A program made the position numbers and the translations under genes. A stretch of DNA of 64,000 nt from Sphingopyxis sp. TUF1 (GTDB lineage Bacteria > Pseudomonadota > Alphaproteobacteria > Sphingomonadales > Sphingomonadaceae). The DNA lies in the NCBI RefSeq assembly GCF_036687315.1, contig NZ_CP144683.1, positions 1,178,001 to 1,242,000 on the forward strand, written 5' to 3'. Within the stretch, counting starts at the first letter, position 1, and the number at the start of each line of letters is the position of its first letter. Below, in pieces: positions 42,538 through 50,471 of this stretch. The notes under the pieces are model-generated. The model saw only the letters and a list, made by a program, of their open reading frames with translations, was not told the origin of the DNA and searched no databases.

Positions 42538-43665
42538 ATGCGCGCCGAAGCGCAGGATCATATCGACAAGATTGCCGCCGCCCTCGCGCTGCTGCGCCGC
42601 TTTCTCGACTGGGATCGCGCGGTGCGCCGCCTCGACGAACTCAATGCCAAGGTCGAGGATCCGACGCTGTGGAACGATGCCAAGGCGGCGCAGGAGGTGA
42701 TGCGCGAACGCCGTCGGCTCGACGAGGCGATCACCGCGACGCGTGCGATCGAAACCGAATGCGCCGAAACCGCCGAGCTGATCGAACTCGCCGAAATGGA
42801 AGGCGACGAGGCGATGGTCGACGAAGCGGTCGCCAGCCTCGCTGCGCTCGCCGCACGCGCCGAGGAAGACAAGATCAAGGCGCTGCTCGCGGGCGAGGCC
42901 GACGCCAACGACTGCTATATCGAGGTTCACGCGGGCGCAGGCGGGACCGAGAGCCAGGACTGGGCCGAAATGCTTCAGCGCATGTATATGCGCTGGGCAG
43001 AAAAGCGCGGGATGAAGGTCGAACTCGTCGAATATCAGGCGGGGGAACAGGCGGGCATCAAATCGGCGACGATGCTGGTCAAGGGCGAGAATGCCTATGG
43101 CTATGCCAAGACCGAAAGCGGCGTCCACCGCCTCGTCCGCATTTCGCCCTACGACAGCTCGGCGCGGCGCCACACCAGCTTTTCCAGCGTCTGGGTCTAT
43201 CCGGTGATCGACGACAATATCGAGATCGAGATCAACGAAAGCGACCTCAAGATCGACACCTACCGCGCGTCGGGCGCCGGCGGCCAGCACGTCAACACGA
43301 CCGATTCGGCGGTGCGCATCACGCACATCCCGACGGGCATCGTCGTCGCAAGCCAGAACGACCGATCGCAGCACAAGAACCGCGCGACCGCGATGGGGAT
43401 GCTGAAGGCCCGGATGTACGAGGCCGAGCTGCAAAAGCGCGAGGCCGCGGCATCGGGCGAATATCAAGCAAAGACCGAGATCGGCTGGGGTCACCAGATC
43501 CGCTCCTATGTGCTGCAACCCTATCAGCTGGTGAAAGATCTCCGAACGGGCGTGACCTCGACCGCGCCCGGCGACGTGCTCGATGGCGCGCTCGACCCCT
43601 TCATGGCGGCGGCGCTGTCGCAGAAGGTGACGGGCGAAAAGGTCGACGTCGAGGACATCGACTGA
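42538..43665 (+). CDS. prfB: Peptide chain release factor 2
   Basis: A 375-residue RF2 that ends translation at UGA and UAA. The GGQ catalytic loop is at 248-250 ([15 protein letters not shown]). The stop-codon recognition tripeptide position reads Ser-Pro-Tyr (203-205) instead of the E. coli SPF. The frame is uninterrupted from ATG 42538, so the programmed +1 frameshift that autoregulates E. coli prfB is absent; the equivalent site RRFLDWD is plain in-frame sequence. RBS CAGGAG lies upstream. Its stop overlaps the next start. Confidence 0.95.
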   Translation: MRAEAQDHIDKIAAALALLRRFLDWDRAVRRLDELNAKVEDPTLWNDAKAAQEVMRERRRLDEAITATRAIETECAETAELIELAEMEGDEAMVDEAVASLAALAARAEEDKIKALLAGEADANDCYIEVHAGAGGTESQDWAEMLQRMYMRWAEKRGMKVELVEYQAGEQAGIKSATMLVKGENAYGYAKTESGVHRLVRISPYDSSARRHTSFSSVWVYPVIDDNIEIEINESDLKIDTYRASGAGGQHVNTTDSAVRITHIPTGIVVASQNDRSQHKNRATAMGMLKARMYEAELQKREAAASGEYQAKTEIGWGHQIRSYVLQPYQLVKDLRTGVTSTAPGDVLDGALDPFMAAALSQKVTGEKVDVEDID

Positions 43666-44384
43666 TGCGGCGCGGCGCCCTCGCTGCGCTGGCGCTGCTG
43701 CCGCTGCTCGGCGGCTGCGACGGCCCGTGGAGCGAGGACAGCAGCCGCATCGAAACCGCGCGCGAATTTCCGCCCGCCGACCGCCCCGTCGCACCCACTG
43801 TCTCGACCAAATGGTCGACGGAGGAAGCGCGAGACCGCGTCAACGAAGCCGAAGACGTGATGGACTCGGCCGACGTCCGGCCGGGAATGACCGTCGCCGA
43901 CATCGGCGCGGGCGACGGCTATTATACCGTGCGCCTCGCGCAGCGCGTCGGCGCCGCGGGCCGCGTGCTGGCGCAGGACATCATACCCGAGGTGATCGAG
44001 CGCCTCGCCGACCGCGTGGCGCGCGAACGGCTCGACAATGTGTCGCTCAAGCTCGGCGCGGTGGATGATCCGCGCCTGCCCGCAGCGAGCTTCGACCGTG
44101 TGTTCATGGTGCATATGTATCACGAGATCGGCGAGCCCTATGCCTTCCTCTGGCGGCTGCGCCCCGCGCTGCGCAAGGGCGGACAGGTGATCGTCGTCGA
44201 CGGCGACCGCCCGATCGCGCAGCACGGCACGCCCTTCCGCCTGCTCGTCTGCGAGTTCGAGGCGGTGGGCTACAAGCTCGTCTCCTATGACGACAAGCAG
44301 CACGCCGGCGGCTATCTCGCGCGCTTCGTTCCCGAAGGCGATCGCCCCGCACCGGACGCGATCAAGGTCTGCGACAATCCCTAG
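43665..44384 (+). CDS. Lipoprotein-type class I SAM methyltransferase
   Basis: A 239-residue protein whose ATG shares one base with the prfB stop (TGATG). It begins with a lipoprotein signal peptide: MRRG, a hydrophobic run and the lipobox LLGGC (Cys20). The rest is a Rossmann methyltransferase with motif I VADIGAGDGYYTVRLAQ (about 79-95), later ASFDRVFMVHMYHEI and the post-motif LRKGGQVIVVDGDR. Several proteobacterial predicted methyltransferases of this kind are exported. A SAM enzyme outside the cytoplasm is puzzling, since SAM is cytoplasmic; the domain may have another ligand. Confidence 0.82.
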   Translation: MRRGALAALALLPLLGGCDGPWSEDSSRIETAREFPPADRPVAPTVSTKWSTEEARDRVNEAEDVMDSADVRPGMTVADIGAGDGYYTVRLAQRVGAAGRVLAQDIIPEVIERLADRVARERLDNVSLKLGAVDDPRLPAASFDRVFMVHMYHEIGEPYAFLWRLRPALRKGGQVIVVDGDRPIAQHGTPFRLLVCEFEAVGYKLVSYDDKQHAGGYLARFVPEGDRPAPDAIKVCDNP

Positions 44385-44391
44385 AGGAAAA

Positions 44392-44469
44392 CGTCGCCCC
44401 CGCGAAGGCGGGGGCCGCTATCTATCTTGCGCCATGTTGCCAGCGGCCCCCGCCTTCGCGGGGGCGACG
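44392..44469. repeat. Family A palindromic intergenic repeat, copy 5
   Basis: Exact arms CGTCGCCCCCGCGAAGGCG and CGCCTTCGCGGGGGCGACG. It fills the convergent gap between the methyltransferase gene and the DsrE-like gene. Confidence 0.9.
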
Positions 44470-44477
44470 GGAATCGG

Positions 44478-44852
44478 TCAATAAACGACCAACCGGTCCT
44501 CTGCCGCCACCGCCGCCAGGAAACTGACGACCCCGCCCGCCTTCACGCCGCCGACGATCCGGTCCGCAGTTAAATCACTCAGCGCCAGCCCCGACTGGCA
44601 CACGACCATCTCGACCCCGCTCGCCAGCGCCTCGTCGATCAACTCGCCCAGGCCCGGCAATCCCGCCGAGCGCCGCGCGCCGTCGCCCGCAAAACCAGCT
44701 GGTGCGCGCAGCATCGCGGCGGCATCGCCTTGCAAAAATACGCGCGCGGGCTGTCCCAGCGCGGCAGCGGCGATCGCCGTCTCGAGCGCCGCGCAAAAAC
44801 GCCCCCAATCGGCCGACGCGACAATGATGTTCAGCCCCGGCATATCGGACAC
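44478..44852 (-). CDS. DsrE family protein
   Basis: A 124-residue alpha/beta protein of the DsrE/TusD-like fold: an N-terminal strand LNIIVASADW, the ARVFLQGDAAAMLRA strand and the GVEMVVCQSGLALSDL region, whose Cys fits the sulfur-relay cysteine position of the family. Start is GTG at 44852 (AGGAG five bases upstream) or ATG at 44843; both lie inside the end of moeB, so translation is coupled. Beside a sulfur-carrier-activating MoeB/ThiF-type enzyme it may take part in sulfur transfer; this is inference from context. Confidence 0.7.
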   Translation of the reverse strand: MSDMPGLNIIVASADWGRFCAALETAIAAAALGQPARVFLQGDAAAMLRAPAGFAGDGARRSAGLPGLGELIDEALASGVEMVVCQSGLALSDLTADRIVGGVKAGGVVSFLAAVAAEDRLVVY

Positions 44853-45580
44853 TCCGGCTCCTTGGCGACCGCGACCTCGCGCCAGCGCCGGTCAAACATG
44901 TCGATGATCGTGAGGCGCCCGACCAGCGGCGTGCCCCAGCCCGACAGCGCGCGCACCACCTCCAGCGCCGCCATCGTCCCGACCATGCCCGCGAGCGCGC
45001 CCATCACGCCCGCCTCGGCGCAGTTGATCCCCGGCCGGTCGGGATCGTCGCCGACCAGGCAGGCATAACAGGGGCTATCGCCGCGCCACCCTTCGTACAG
45101 CGCGACCTGCCCCTCGAACGCGCCGATTGCCGCCGACAGCAGCGGGATTTGCTGTGCCACCGCCGCGCGGTTGACCGTCAGCCGCGTCGCGAAATTGTCG
45201 CAGCCGTCGAGGATCAGGCTCGCGCCAGCCAGCAGCGCCGCGGCGTTCGTTTCGTCCAGCCGTTCGGCCACCGCGACCGCTTCGACATGCGGATTGATCC
45301 GCCGCGCCGCATCGGCCGCGACCGTCGCCTTCGACGCCCCGATGTCGGCGTCGGTGAACAAAGGCTGGCGCTGAAGATTCGAAAGCTCGACAACATCATG
45401 GTCGATGATCGTCAGCCGCCCGACCCCCGCCGCCGCCAGATAGGTGATCGCCGGGCAGCCGATCCCGCCTGCGCCGATGATCGCGATATGCGACGCTTTC
45501 AGCTTCGCCTGTCCCGCGCCGCCGAACGCCGGCAGGATGATCTGGCGGGCGTAGCGGTCAAGTTCGGCGTCGCTCAGCAC
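44831..45580 (-). CDS. moeB: MoeB/ThiF/HesA-type adenylyltransferase
   Basis: A 249-residue E1-like enzyme that adenylates the C-terminus of a ubiquitin-like sulfur carrier (MoaD or ThiS). The ATP-binding Rossmann motif is IAIIGAGGIGCPAITYLAAAGVG (about 32-54), followed by DHDVVELSNLQRQ and the Asp in LDGCDNFATR. Zinc-binding cysteine pairs are PCYAC and ECPIC near the end. ATG at 45580 overlaps the dut stop by one base. MoeB and ThiF cannot be told apart from sequence alone, so the symbol is tentative. Confidence 0.87.
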   Translation of the reverse strand: MLSDAELDRYARQIILPAFGGAGQAKLKASHIAIIGAGGIGCPAITYLAAAGVGRLTIIDHDVVELSNLQRQPLFTDADIGASKATVAADAARRINPHVEAVAVAERLDETNAAALLAGASLILDGCDNFATRLTVNRAAVAQQIPLLSAAIGAFEGQVALYEGWRGDSPCYACLVGDDPDRPGINCAEAGVMGALAGMVGTMAALEVVRALSGWGTPLVGRLTIIDMFDRRWREVAVAKEPECPICRG

Positions 45581-46128
45581 TATTCGGCAGGTCGGCGGAG
45601 CTTGATACCCGACAGCGAAGCGAGGCCTGCGGTTTTGGTCGTTTCGTCGGCCGCGTCGCTCTCGACCCCCGTCGATCCAAAGCCGCCCGCGCCGCGCGCG
45701 GTGTCGTCCAGCCTGTCGACCTCGGCAAAGGTCGCGCGCTGTACCAGCGCCGGGACGAGCTGCGCAATGCGGTCGCCGCGCTTCACCTCGAAATTATCGT
45801 CGCCCAGATTGGCGAGGATCACCTTCACTTCGCCGCGATAGTCGCTGTCGATCGTCCCCGGCGTGTTGAGGCAGGTGATGCCATGTTTAAGCGCCAGCCC
45901 CGACCGCGGCCGCACCTGCACCTCATAGCCCGCCGGGATCGCCATCGCGAAGCCGGTCGCGACCGCGTGACGCGTGCCGGGGCGGATCGTCAGCGTCTCG
46001 GCCGCGACAACGTCCATCCCTGCCGCGCCATCGCTGGCATAGGCGGGCAGGGGCAGGCCGCCGCCGTTGGGCAGCCGCTGGATAGCGATCTCAATCGGAT
46101 TCAGGGGGGACGCGTCGGTCGAGTTCAT
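45580..46128 (-). CDS. dut: dUTP diphosphatase
   Basis: A 182-residue dUTPase that keeps uracil out of DNA. The five trimeric dUTPase motifs are seen: [45 protein letters not shown] and the P-loop-like GAGGFGSTG. Unlike most bacterial dUTPases, which end at motif 5, this one continues for about 28 more residues ([11 protein letters not shown]...). ATG at 46128 lies 38 bases inside the end of coaBC. Confidence 0.93.
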   Translation of the reverse strand: MNSTDASPLNPIEIAIQRLPNGGGLPLPAYASDGAAGMDVVAAETLTIRPGTRHAVATGFAMAIPAGYEVQVRPRSGLALKHGITCLNTPGTIDSDYRGEVKVILANLGDDNFEVKRGDRIAQLVPALVQRATFAEVDRLDDTARGAGGFGSTGVESDAADETTKTAGLASLSGIKLRRPAE

Positions 46129-47359
46129 CGGCGATCTTTTCCATCAATTTGCGGGCGACGGCCGCTTTGGGCAGGCGGTCCCAGCTGTCTACCCCGTCTT
46201 TGCTAACGATATGCACCCGGTTGCTATCGCCGCCCATTGGGTCGGCCGACACATCATTGGCGACGATCCAGTCGCACCCCTTGCGCGCGAGCTTTGCCTG
46301 CGCATGGGCGATGACATCGTTGGTCTCGGCGGCAAAGCCGATCAGCAGCGGCGGGCGTTCAGGCGACCCCGCGACACTCGCCAATATGTCGGGATTTTCG
46401 GCGAGTGCGAGTGGCGGAACCTGCCCGCTGCCATCCTTCTTGATCTTCTGCGCCTGGCTTTCGGCGGCGCGCCAGTCGGCGACCGCGGCGACCATGATAG
46501 CGGCATCGACCGGCAGGCCCTGGCGCACTTCTTCGGCCATTTCGACTGCGGTTTCGACATCGACGCGGATCACACCAGGCGGCGTCGGCAGCGGTACCGG
46601 CCCCGCGATCAGCAGCACCTGGGCGCCTGCATTGGCGGCGGCGGCGGCGATCGCAAAGCCCTGCTTGCCGCTCGACCGGTTGGCGATATAGCGCACGGGG
46701 TCGATCGGCTCGTGCGTCGGTCCCGCGGTGACAAGGACGCGGCGGCCGTGGAGCGGCCGGTGATTGGCGGGCGCGAAATCGGGCTGCCCTGACAGGATCG
46801 AGGGGGCGGGCGCGTTCGCCAGCGCCGCCTCAATCGCCGCAAAAATCGCCTCGGGTTCGGGCAGGCGTCCCGGCCCATATTCGCCGCACGCCATCTCGCC
46901 CTCGTCGGGCGCCATTACCGTCACCCCGTCGCCGCGCAAGGTGGCGACGTTGCGCTGCGTCGCCGCGTGCAGCCACATGCGCACATTCATCGCGGGCGCG
47001 GCGAGCACCGGCTTGTCGGTCGCGAGCAGCAAGGTCGTCGCCAGATCGTCGGCTTGTCCCCCGGCCATCTTGGCCAACAGGTCTGCCGTCGCGGGGGCGA
47101 CGACGACCAGATCGGCCTCGCGGCTCAATTGGATATGCCCCATCTCGACCTCGTCCTTCAGGTCAAACAGGCTGATATAAACCTTGTTTTCGCTCAATGC
47201 CGCGAGCGTCAGCGGCGTCACGAACTGCTCGCCCGCGCGCGTGAGGACGCAGCGCACCGTCATGCCCGCCTTGCGCAGCAGGCGGACAAGCTCGATGCTC
47301 TTATAAGCGGCAATGCCGCCGCCAACGATAAGCAGGATGCGTTTCGGTGCCATCGTCAT
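46091..47359 (-). CDS. coaBC: Bifunctional phosphopantothenoylcysteine decarboxylase/synthetase CoaBC
   Basis: A 422-residue coenzyme A biosynthetic enzyme. The CoaC flavodomain has His75 (MGHIQLSR), Asn125 (APAMNVRMW) and Cys158 ([11 protein letters not shown]), matching E. coli Dfp numbering. The CoaB half has [25 protein letters not shown] (Asn227) and AAVADWR. The start ATG at 47359 overlaps the stop of the upstream ccdB gene by four bases, so it is now read as part of the ccdAB transcript; the ATG at 47353 is an alternative. Confidence 0.95.
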   Translation of the reverse strand: MTMAPKRILLIVGGGIAAYKSIELVRLLRKAGMTVRCVLTRAGEQFVTPLTLAALSENKVYISLFDLKDEVEMGHIQLSREADLVVVAPATADLLAKMAGGQADDLATTLLLATDKPVLAAPAMNVRMWLHAATQRNVATLRGDGVTVMAPDEGEMACGEYGPGRLPEPEAIFAAIEAALANAPAPSILSGQPDFAPANHRPLHGRRVLVTAGPTHEPIDPVRYIANRSSGKQGFAIAAAAANAGAQVLLIAGPVPLPTPPGVIRVDVETAVEMAEEVRQGLPVDAAIMVAAVADWRAAESQAQKIKKDGSGQVPPLALAENPDILASVAGSPERPPLLIGFAAETNDVIAHAQAKLARKGCDWIVANDVSADPMGGDSNRVHIVSKDGVDSWDRLPKAAVARKLMEKIADELDRRVPPESD

Positions 47360-47652
47360 ACCCCCGTCAGCAACACATCAAGCGCATCGATGATAACAAA
47401 GCTGTGATCGCCAAGATTCGTGACGACCTCGCTTAATTGACGCGCCGGAATGGCCGCCGCGAACTGCGTGTATAGAACATGGCCGGCGTCCTCGACGGTG
47501 AAGATCGGGTTGAGGCGCCGGGCAACCACCTCGAATTCGCTGACCGGTAGCAGCGGCACGACAAAGCGGGTATCGAGGTGGCGCAGTAGATCGGATTGGC
47601 AGTCCACGACCAAGCCACCGTCCAACGTGCGCCGCACATCGAATTGCGCCAT
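47356..47652 (-). CDS. ccdB: CcdB family toxin
   Basis: A 98-residue CcdB-like gyrase poison. The family pattern is evident: QFDVRRTLDGGLVVDCQSDLL at the N-terminus, TRFVVPLLPVSEFEVVARRLNPIF in the middle, and the C-terminal helix [16 protein letters not shown] that contacts gyrase in plasmid F CcdB. The ATG at 47652 overlaps the last base of ccdA, and its own stop overlaps the coaBC start (ATGA). With ccdA it forms a type II toxin-antitoxin module. Confidence 0.9.
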   Translation of the reverse strand: MAQFDVRRTLDGGLVVDCQSDLLRHLDTRFVVPLLPVSEFEVVARRLNPIFTVEDAGHVLYTQFAAAIPARQLSEVVTNLGDHSFVIIDALDVLLTGV

Positions 47653-47897
47653 CAGAATAGCCGGTATCTGGCGAGCGGCAGCCCATTTTTACGCACATAC
47701 TCGTTGGACGCTTCGATCGCCGCGCGATTCTCTTCCTGCCATTTTGCCCATCTTGCGTTTTTAACCTGAGCCGCGAGACCGGTCTGGCAGGCTTCGCTGA
47801 CATTGATGCCCAGCGTACGCGCTTCCTCGACCAGTTCCGCGTTTAGCGACACATTGGTGGCCTTCTTTGGCCCGTCGAATCGCATCGGACGGTTCAT
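47652..47897 (-). CDS. ccdA: CcdA family antitoxin
   Basis: An 81-residue antitoxin. The N-terminus KKATNVSLNAELVEEARTLGINVSEACQTGL is a ribbon-helix-helix DNA-binding fold, and the C-terminal WQEENRAAIEASNEYVRKNGLPLARYR is the CcdB-binding tail typical of CcdA. The ATG at 47897 has AAGGAG seven bases upstream; an ATG two codons earlier is too close to it. A perfect 21-base palindrome lies just upstream and is the likely autoregulatory operator. Confidence 0.9.
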   Translation of the reverse strand: MNRPMRFDGPKKATNVSLNAELVEEARTLGINVSEACQTGLAAQVKNARWAKWQEENRAAIEASNEYVRKNGLPLARYRLF

Positions 47898-47908
47898 CGC
47901 CATTCTCC

Positions 47909-47929
47909 TTGCGCATATGATATGCGCAA
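47909..47929. promoter_or_regulatory. Palindromic ccdAB operator
   Basis: TTGCGCATAT and ATATGCGCAA form a perfect ten-base inverted repeat around one central base, 12 bases upstream of the ccdA start codon. Position and symmetry fit binding by the ribbon-helix-helix antitoxin CcdA (or the CcdAB complex). The A/T core could also hold the promoter -10 element. The site is inferred, not matched to a known CcdA operator. Confidence 0.7.
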
Positions 47930-47941
47930 TGATATTCGGGT

Positions 47942-49486
47942 TCAACCCAGCCAGTTCAGTGCCGCCGCGCCCGCCGCTGCGCCTGCTGCCGCGGTCAGCG
48001 CATAACGCCACCAGACGCGCCGCTCGCCGCGCTCCCACATCAGGGGAATGTCGGGCAGCGGCGGCGCAGGCGGGGCGGCGCCCTTGCGCGGCAATTGCTG
48101 GTCGAGACGGCGGATGATGTCGGGAATCAGCGCCAGCGTCTTGCCCTGTTCGCGCAGGCCATCGGCAAGCGCGGCTTCGGGACCAAGCTCATCGCGGATC
48201 CATTCCTTCACGAAAGGCCCCGACACGTCCCACATGTTGATCTGCGGGTTCAGCATCGTCGCGACGCCCTCGACCATCACCATCGTCTTCTGGAGCAGCA
48301 ACAGGTGCGGCTGGGTCTGCATGTCGAAATCGCGGGTAATCGCGAACAGTCCGTCGAGCATCTGGCCGACGCTGAGTTCGCTCACCGGCTTGCCGCGCAT
48401 CGGCTCGCCGACCGCGCGCAGCGCGGTCGCGAACTCGTCGACATTGTGATAATCGGGCACATATTGCGCCTCGAAATGGATCTCGGCGACGCGGCGATAA
48501 TTGCCGGTGGTCAGCCCATAGAGGATTTCGGCCAGCCAGTATCGCGCCTGCCGGTTGATCCGTCCCATGATGCCGAAATCGACCGCAGCGATCGTCCCGT
48601 CGGCCTTCACGAACAGATTGCCCTGGTGCATGTCGGCGTGGAAGAAACCTTCGGCGATCGCCTGCCGCAAAAAGGCGTGGACCAGGTTCGCCGCCAGCCT
48701 CTCCATGTCATGCCCCGCGGCGATCAGCGCGTCACGGTCCGAAATCTTGATGCCGTCGATCCAGCTCATCGTCATCACGCGGCTGTTCGTGCGGTCCCAA
48801 TCGATCGCGGGCACTTCATATTCGGGCACCGCCGCCATCGCGTCGGCCAGTTCGGATGCCGACGCCGCTTCGCGCCTGAGGTCGAGCTCGCGCAGCGTCC
48901 AGCGGCGAAAATTGGCGATCACTTGCCGCGGGCGGAGCCGCGACGCTTCGCCGCCCAGCGCCTCCAGATGCGCGGCGGCCCATTCATAGGTTTCGATGTC
49001 GCGCGCGAACTGCTTGTCGATGCCCGGACGGCGAATCTTGACCGCCACGCGGCGTCCGTCGGTCGTGACCGCGCGGTGGACCTGCGCGATCGACGCCGAT
49101 CCGACGGGTTCGGGATCGAATTCGCTGTAAAGGCTTTCCAGCGGCGCCTCGAACGTCGCTTCGATCTCCTGCCGGATGCGGGCAAAGGCGACCGGCGGCA
49201 ACGCATCCTGCAGCGTCAGCAGGTTGCGCGCGGCGTCCTCACCGACCAGGTCGGGCCGCGTCGCCAGCGTCTGCCCCAGCTTGACCGCGGCGGGGCCGAT
49301 CGCCTGAAAGGCGGCGGCATAGTCGGGAATTTTCGGCTGGGTCGTGCCGAGCCGTGCGATCCGGCACAGCCGCTTGACCCCGGGCGGCGTCTCGGGTGCG
49401 GTCTCGATCCCGCGCAGCGCGCCATGGCGCGCGAGGATGCGGCCCCATTTCAGCAGGCGGGCAATATGGGTGACGGGACGGGTCAT
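47942..49486 (-). CDS. ubiB: UbiB family ubiquinone biosynthesis ATPase/kinase-like protein
   Basis: A 514-residue atypical protein-kinase-like protein needed for ubiquinone synthesis. It shows the KxGQ element AAVKLGQTLATRPDLV (about 70-85), the Ala-rich nucleotide loop VGSASIAQVHRA, catalytic HADMHQGNLFV and the metal-binding VDFGIMG. Two hydrophobic C-terminal helices (YALTAAAGAAAGAAALNW) anchor it in the membrane. ATG at 49486 uses the arm of the family B repeat (GGGAGGGGAACCG) as ribosome site. Confidence 0.94.
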   Translation of the reverse strand: MTRPVTHIARLLKWGRILARHGALRGIETAPETPPGVKRLCRIARLGTTQPKIPDYAAAFQAIGPAAVKLGQTLATRPDLVGEDAARNLLTLQDALPPVAFARIRQEIEATFEAPLESLYSEFDPEPVGSASIAQVHRAVTTDGRRVAVKIRRPGIDKQFARDIETYEWAAAHLEALGGEASRLRPRQVIANFRRWTLRELDLRREAASASELADAMAAVPEYEVPAIDWDRTNSRVMTMSWIDGIKISDRDALIAAGHDMERLAANLVHAFLRQAIAEGFFHADMHQGNLFVKADGTIAAVDFGIMGRINRQARYWLAEILYGLTTGNYRRVAEIHFEAQYVPDYHNVDEFATALRAVGEPMRGKPVSELSVGQMLDGLFAITRDFDMQTQPHLLLLQKTMVMVEGVATMLNPQINMWDVSGPFVKEWIRDELGPEAALADGLREQGKTLALIPDIIRRLDQQLPRKGAAPPAPPLPDIPLMWERGERRVWWRYALTAAAGAAAGAAALNWLG

Positions 49487-49490
49487 TCGG

Positions 49491-49623
49491 TTCCCCTCCC
49501 GCAGGCGGGAGGGGCTAGGGGTGGGCGCGAGCGTAGCGAGAATGCGGCAGCGCAACGGCCCACTCCGCTGCGACTAGCGAACAAGTTCGCAAGTCTCGCT
49601 GCCCCTCCCGCTTGCGGGAGGGG
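49491..49623. repeat. Family B palindromic repeat between ubiE and ubiB
   Basis: Bracketed by CCCCTCCCGCAGGCGGGAGG and CCCCTCCCGCTTGCGGGAGG hairpins. Bases 49565-49623 are identical to 5762-5820. It occupies nearly all of the ubiE-ubiB gap and supplies the ubiB ribosome site. Confidence 0.9.
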
Positions 49624-49640
49624 ATGAAAATGCCGTCCGC

Positions 49641-50378
49641 TCACGCCTTCCATCCGCTGTGAATCGCGACGAGTCCGCCCAGAATCGGTTCGACCTTGAC
49701 CCCGGTGAAGCCCGCCTCGCGGATCATCCGCGCAAATTCGGGCATCGGCGGAAAGCGGCGGATCGATTCGATCAGGTAACGATAGCTGTCTTCGTCCTGT
49801 GCGATCAGCTTGCCGAGCTTCGGCACCAGGTGATGCGAATAGGCGTCGTAGGCTTCGGCAAAGCCCGGCCACTCGTTCGTCGAAAATTCCAGGCAAAAGA
49901 ACCGCCCGCCAAAGCGCAGCACGCGGTGCGCTTCCTTCAGCGCTGGGGGAATGTCGGTAACGTTGCGGATGCCGAAGGCGATCGTATAGGCGTCGAAAAA
50001 GCGGTCGGGGAAGGTCAGCCGCTCGGCATTCTGTTCGGACCAGACCAGGCTGTCGATGCCGCGCGCTGCTGCGCGCTCCATGCCGACCCCCAGCATGTCG
50101 GGATTGATGTCGGCCACGGTGATGCTGGCGCCCGACGGTTCCATGCGGAAGGCGATGTCGCCGGTGCCGCCCGCCATGTCGAGGATCGTCTCGCCCGCGC
50201 GCGGCTTGACGCGGCGCACGAAGCGGTCCTTCCACAGCCGGTGCATTCCGCCCGACATTGCGTCGTTCATGATGTCATATTTGCGCGCGACGCGGCTGAA
50301 CACCTCGCCGACCATCGCGGTCTTCGCGCCCGCGGGAACCTGCTCATAGCCGAAGCTGACAGTATCGGGAGTGGCCAT
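49641..50378 (-). CDS. ubiE: Ubiquinone/menaquinone C-methyltransferase UbiE
   Basis: A 245-residue SAM methyltransferase that methylates 2-polyprenyl-6-methoxy-1,4-benzoquinol. The N-terminal VFSRVARKYDIMNDAMSGGMHRLWKDR and motif I ILDMAGGTGDIAFRM are UbiE signatures, followed by NAERLTFPDRFFDAYTIAFGIRNVTD and LKEAHRVLRFGGRFFCLEFS. ATG at 50378 is used. It is divergent from mutM and heads the minus-strand ubiE-ubiB string. Confidence 0.95.
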   Translation of the reverse strand: MATPDTVSFGYEQVPAGAKTAMVGEVFSRVARKYDIMNDAMSGGMHRLWKDRFVRRVKPRAGETILDMAGGTGDIAFRMEPSGASITVADINPDMLGVGMERAAARGIDSLVWSEQNAERLTFPDRFFDAYTIAFGIRNVTDIPPALKEAHRVLRFGGRFFCLEFSTNEWPGFAEAYDAYSHHLVPKLGKLIAQDEDSYRYLIESIRRFPPMPEFARMIREAGFTGVKVEPILGGLVAIHSGWKA

Positions 50379-50471
50379 CGTTTGCGCGCCTTTGCAGGGG
50401 AGAGGTAAAGTCGAACGGCCTTTAGCCGGGCCTTGCCGCCCGCGCAAATGGCGCGTAGCCCGATGCGCGAT

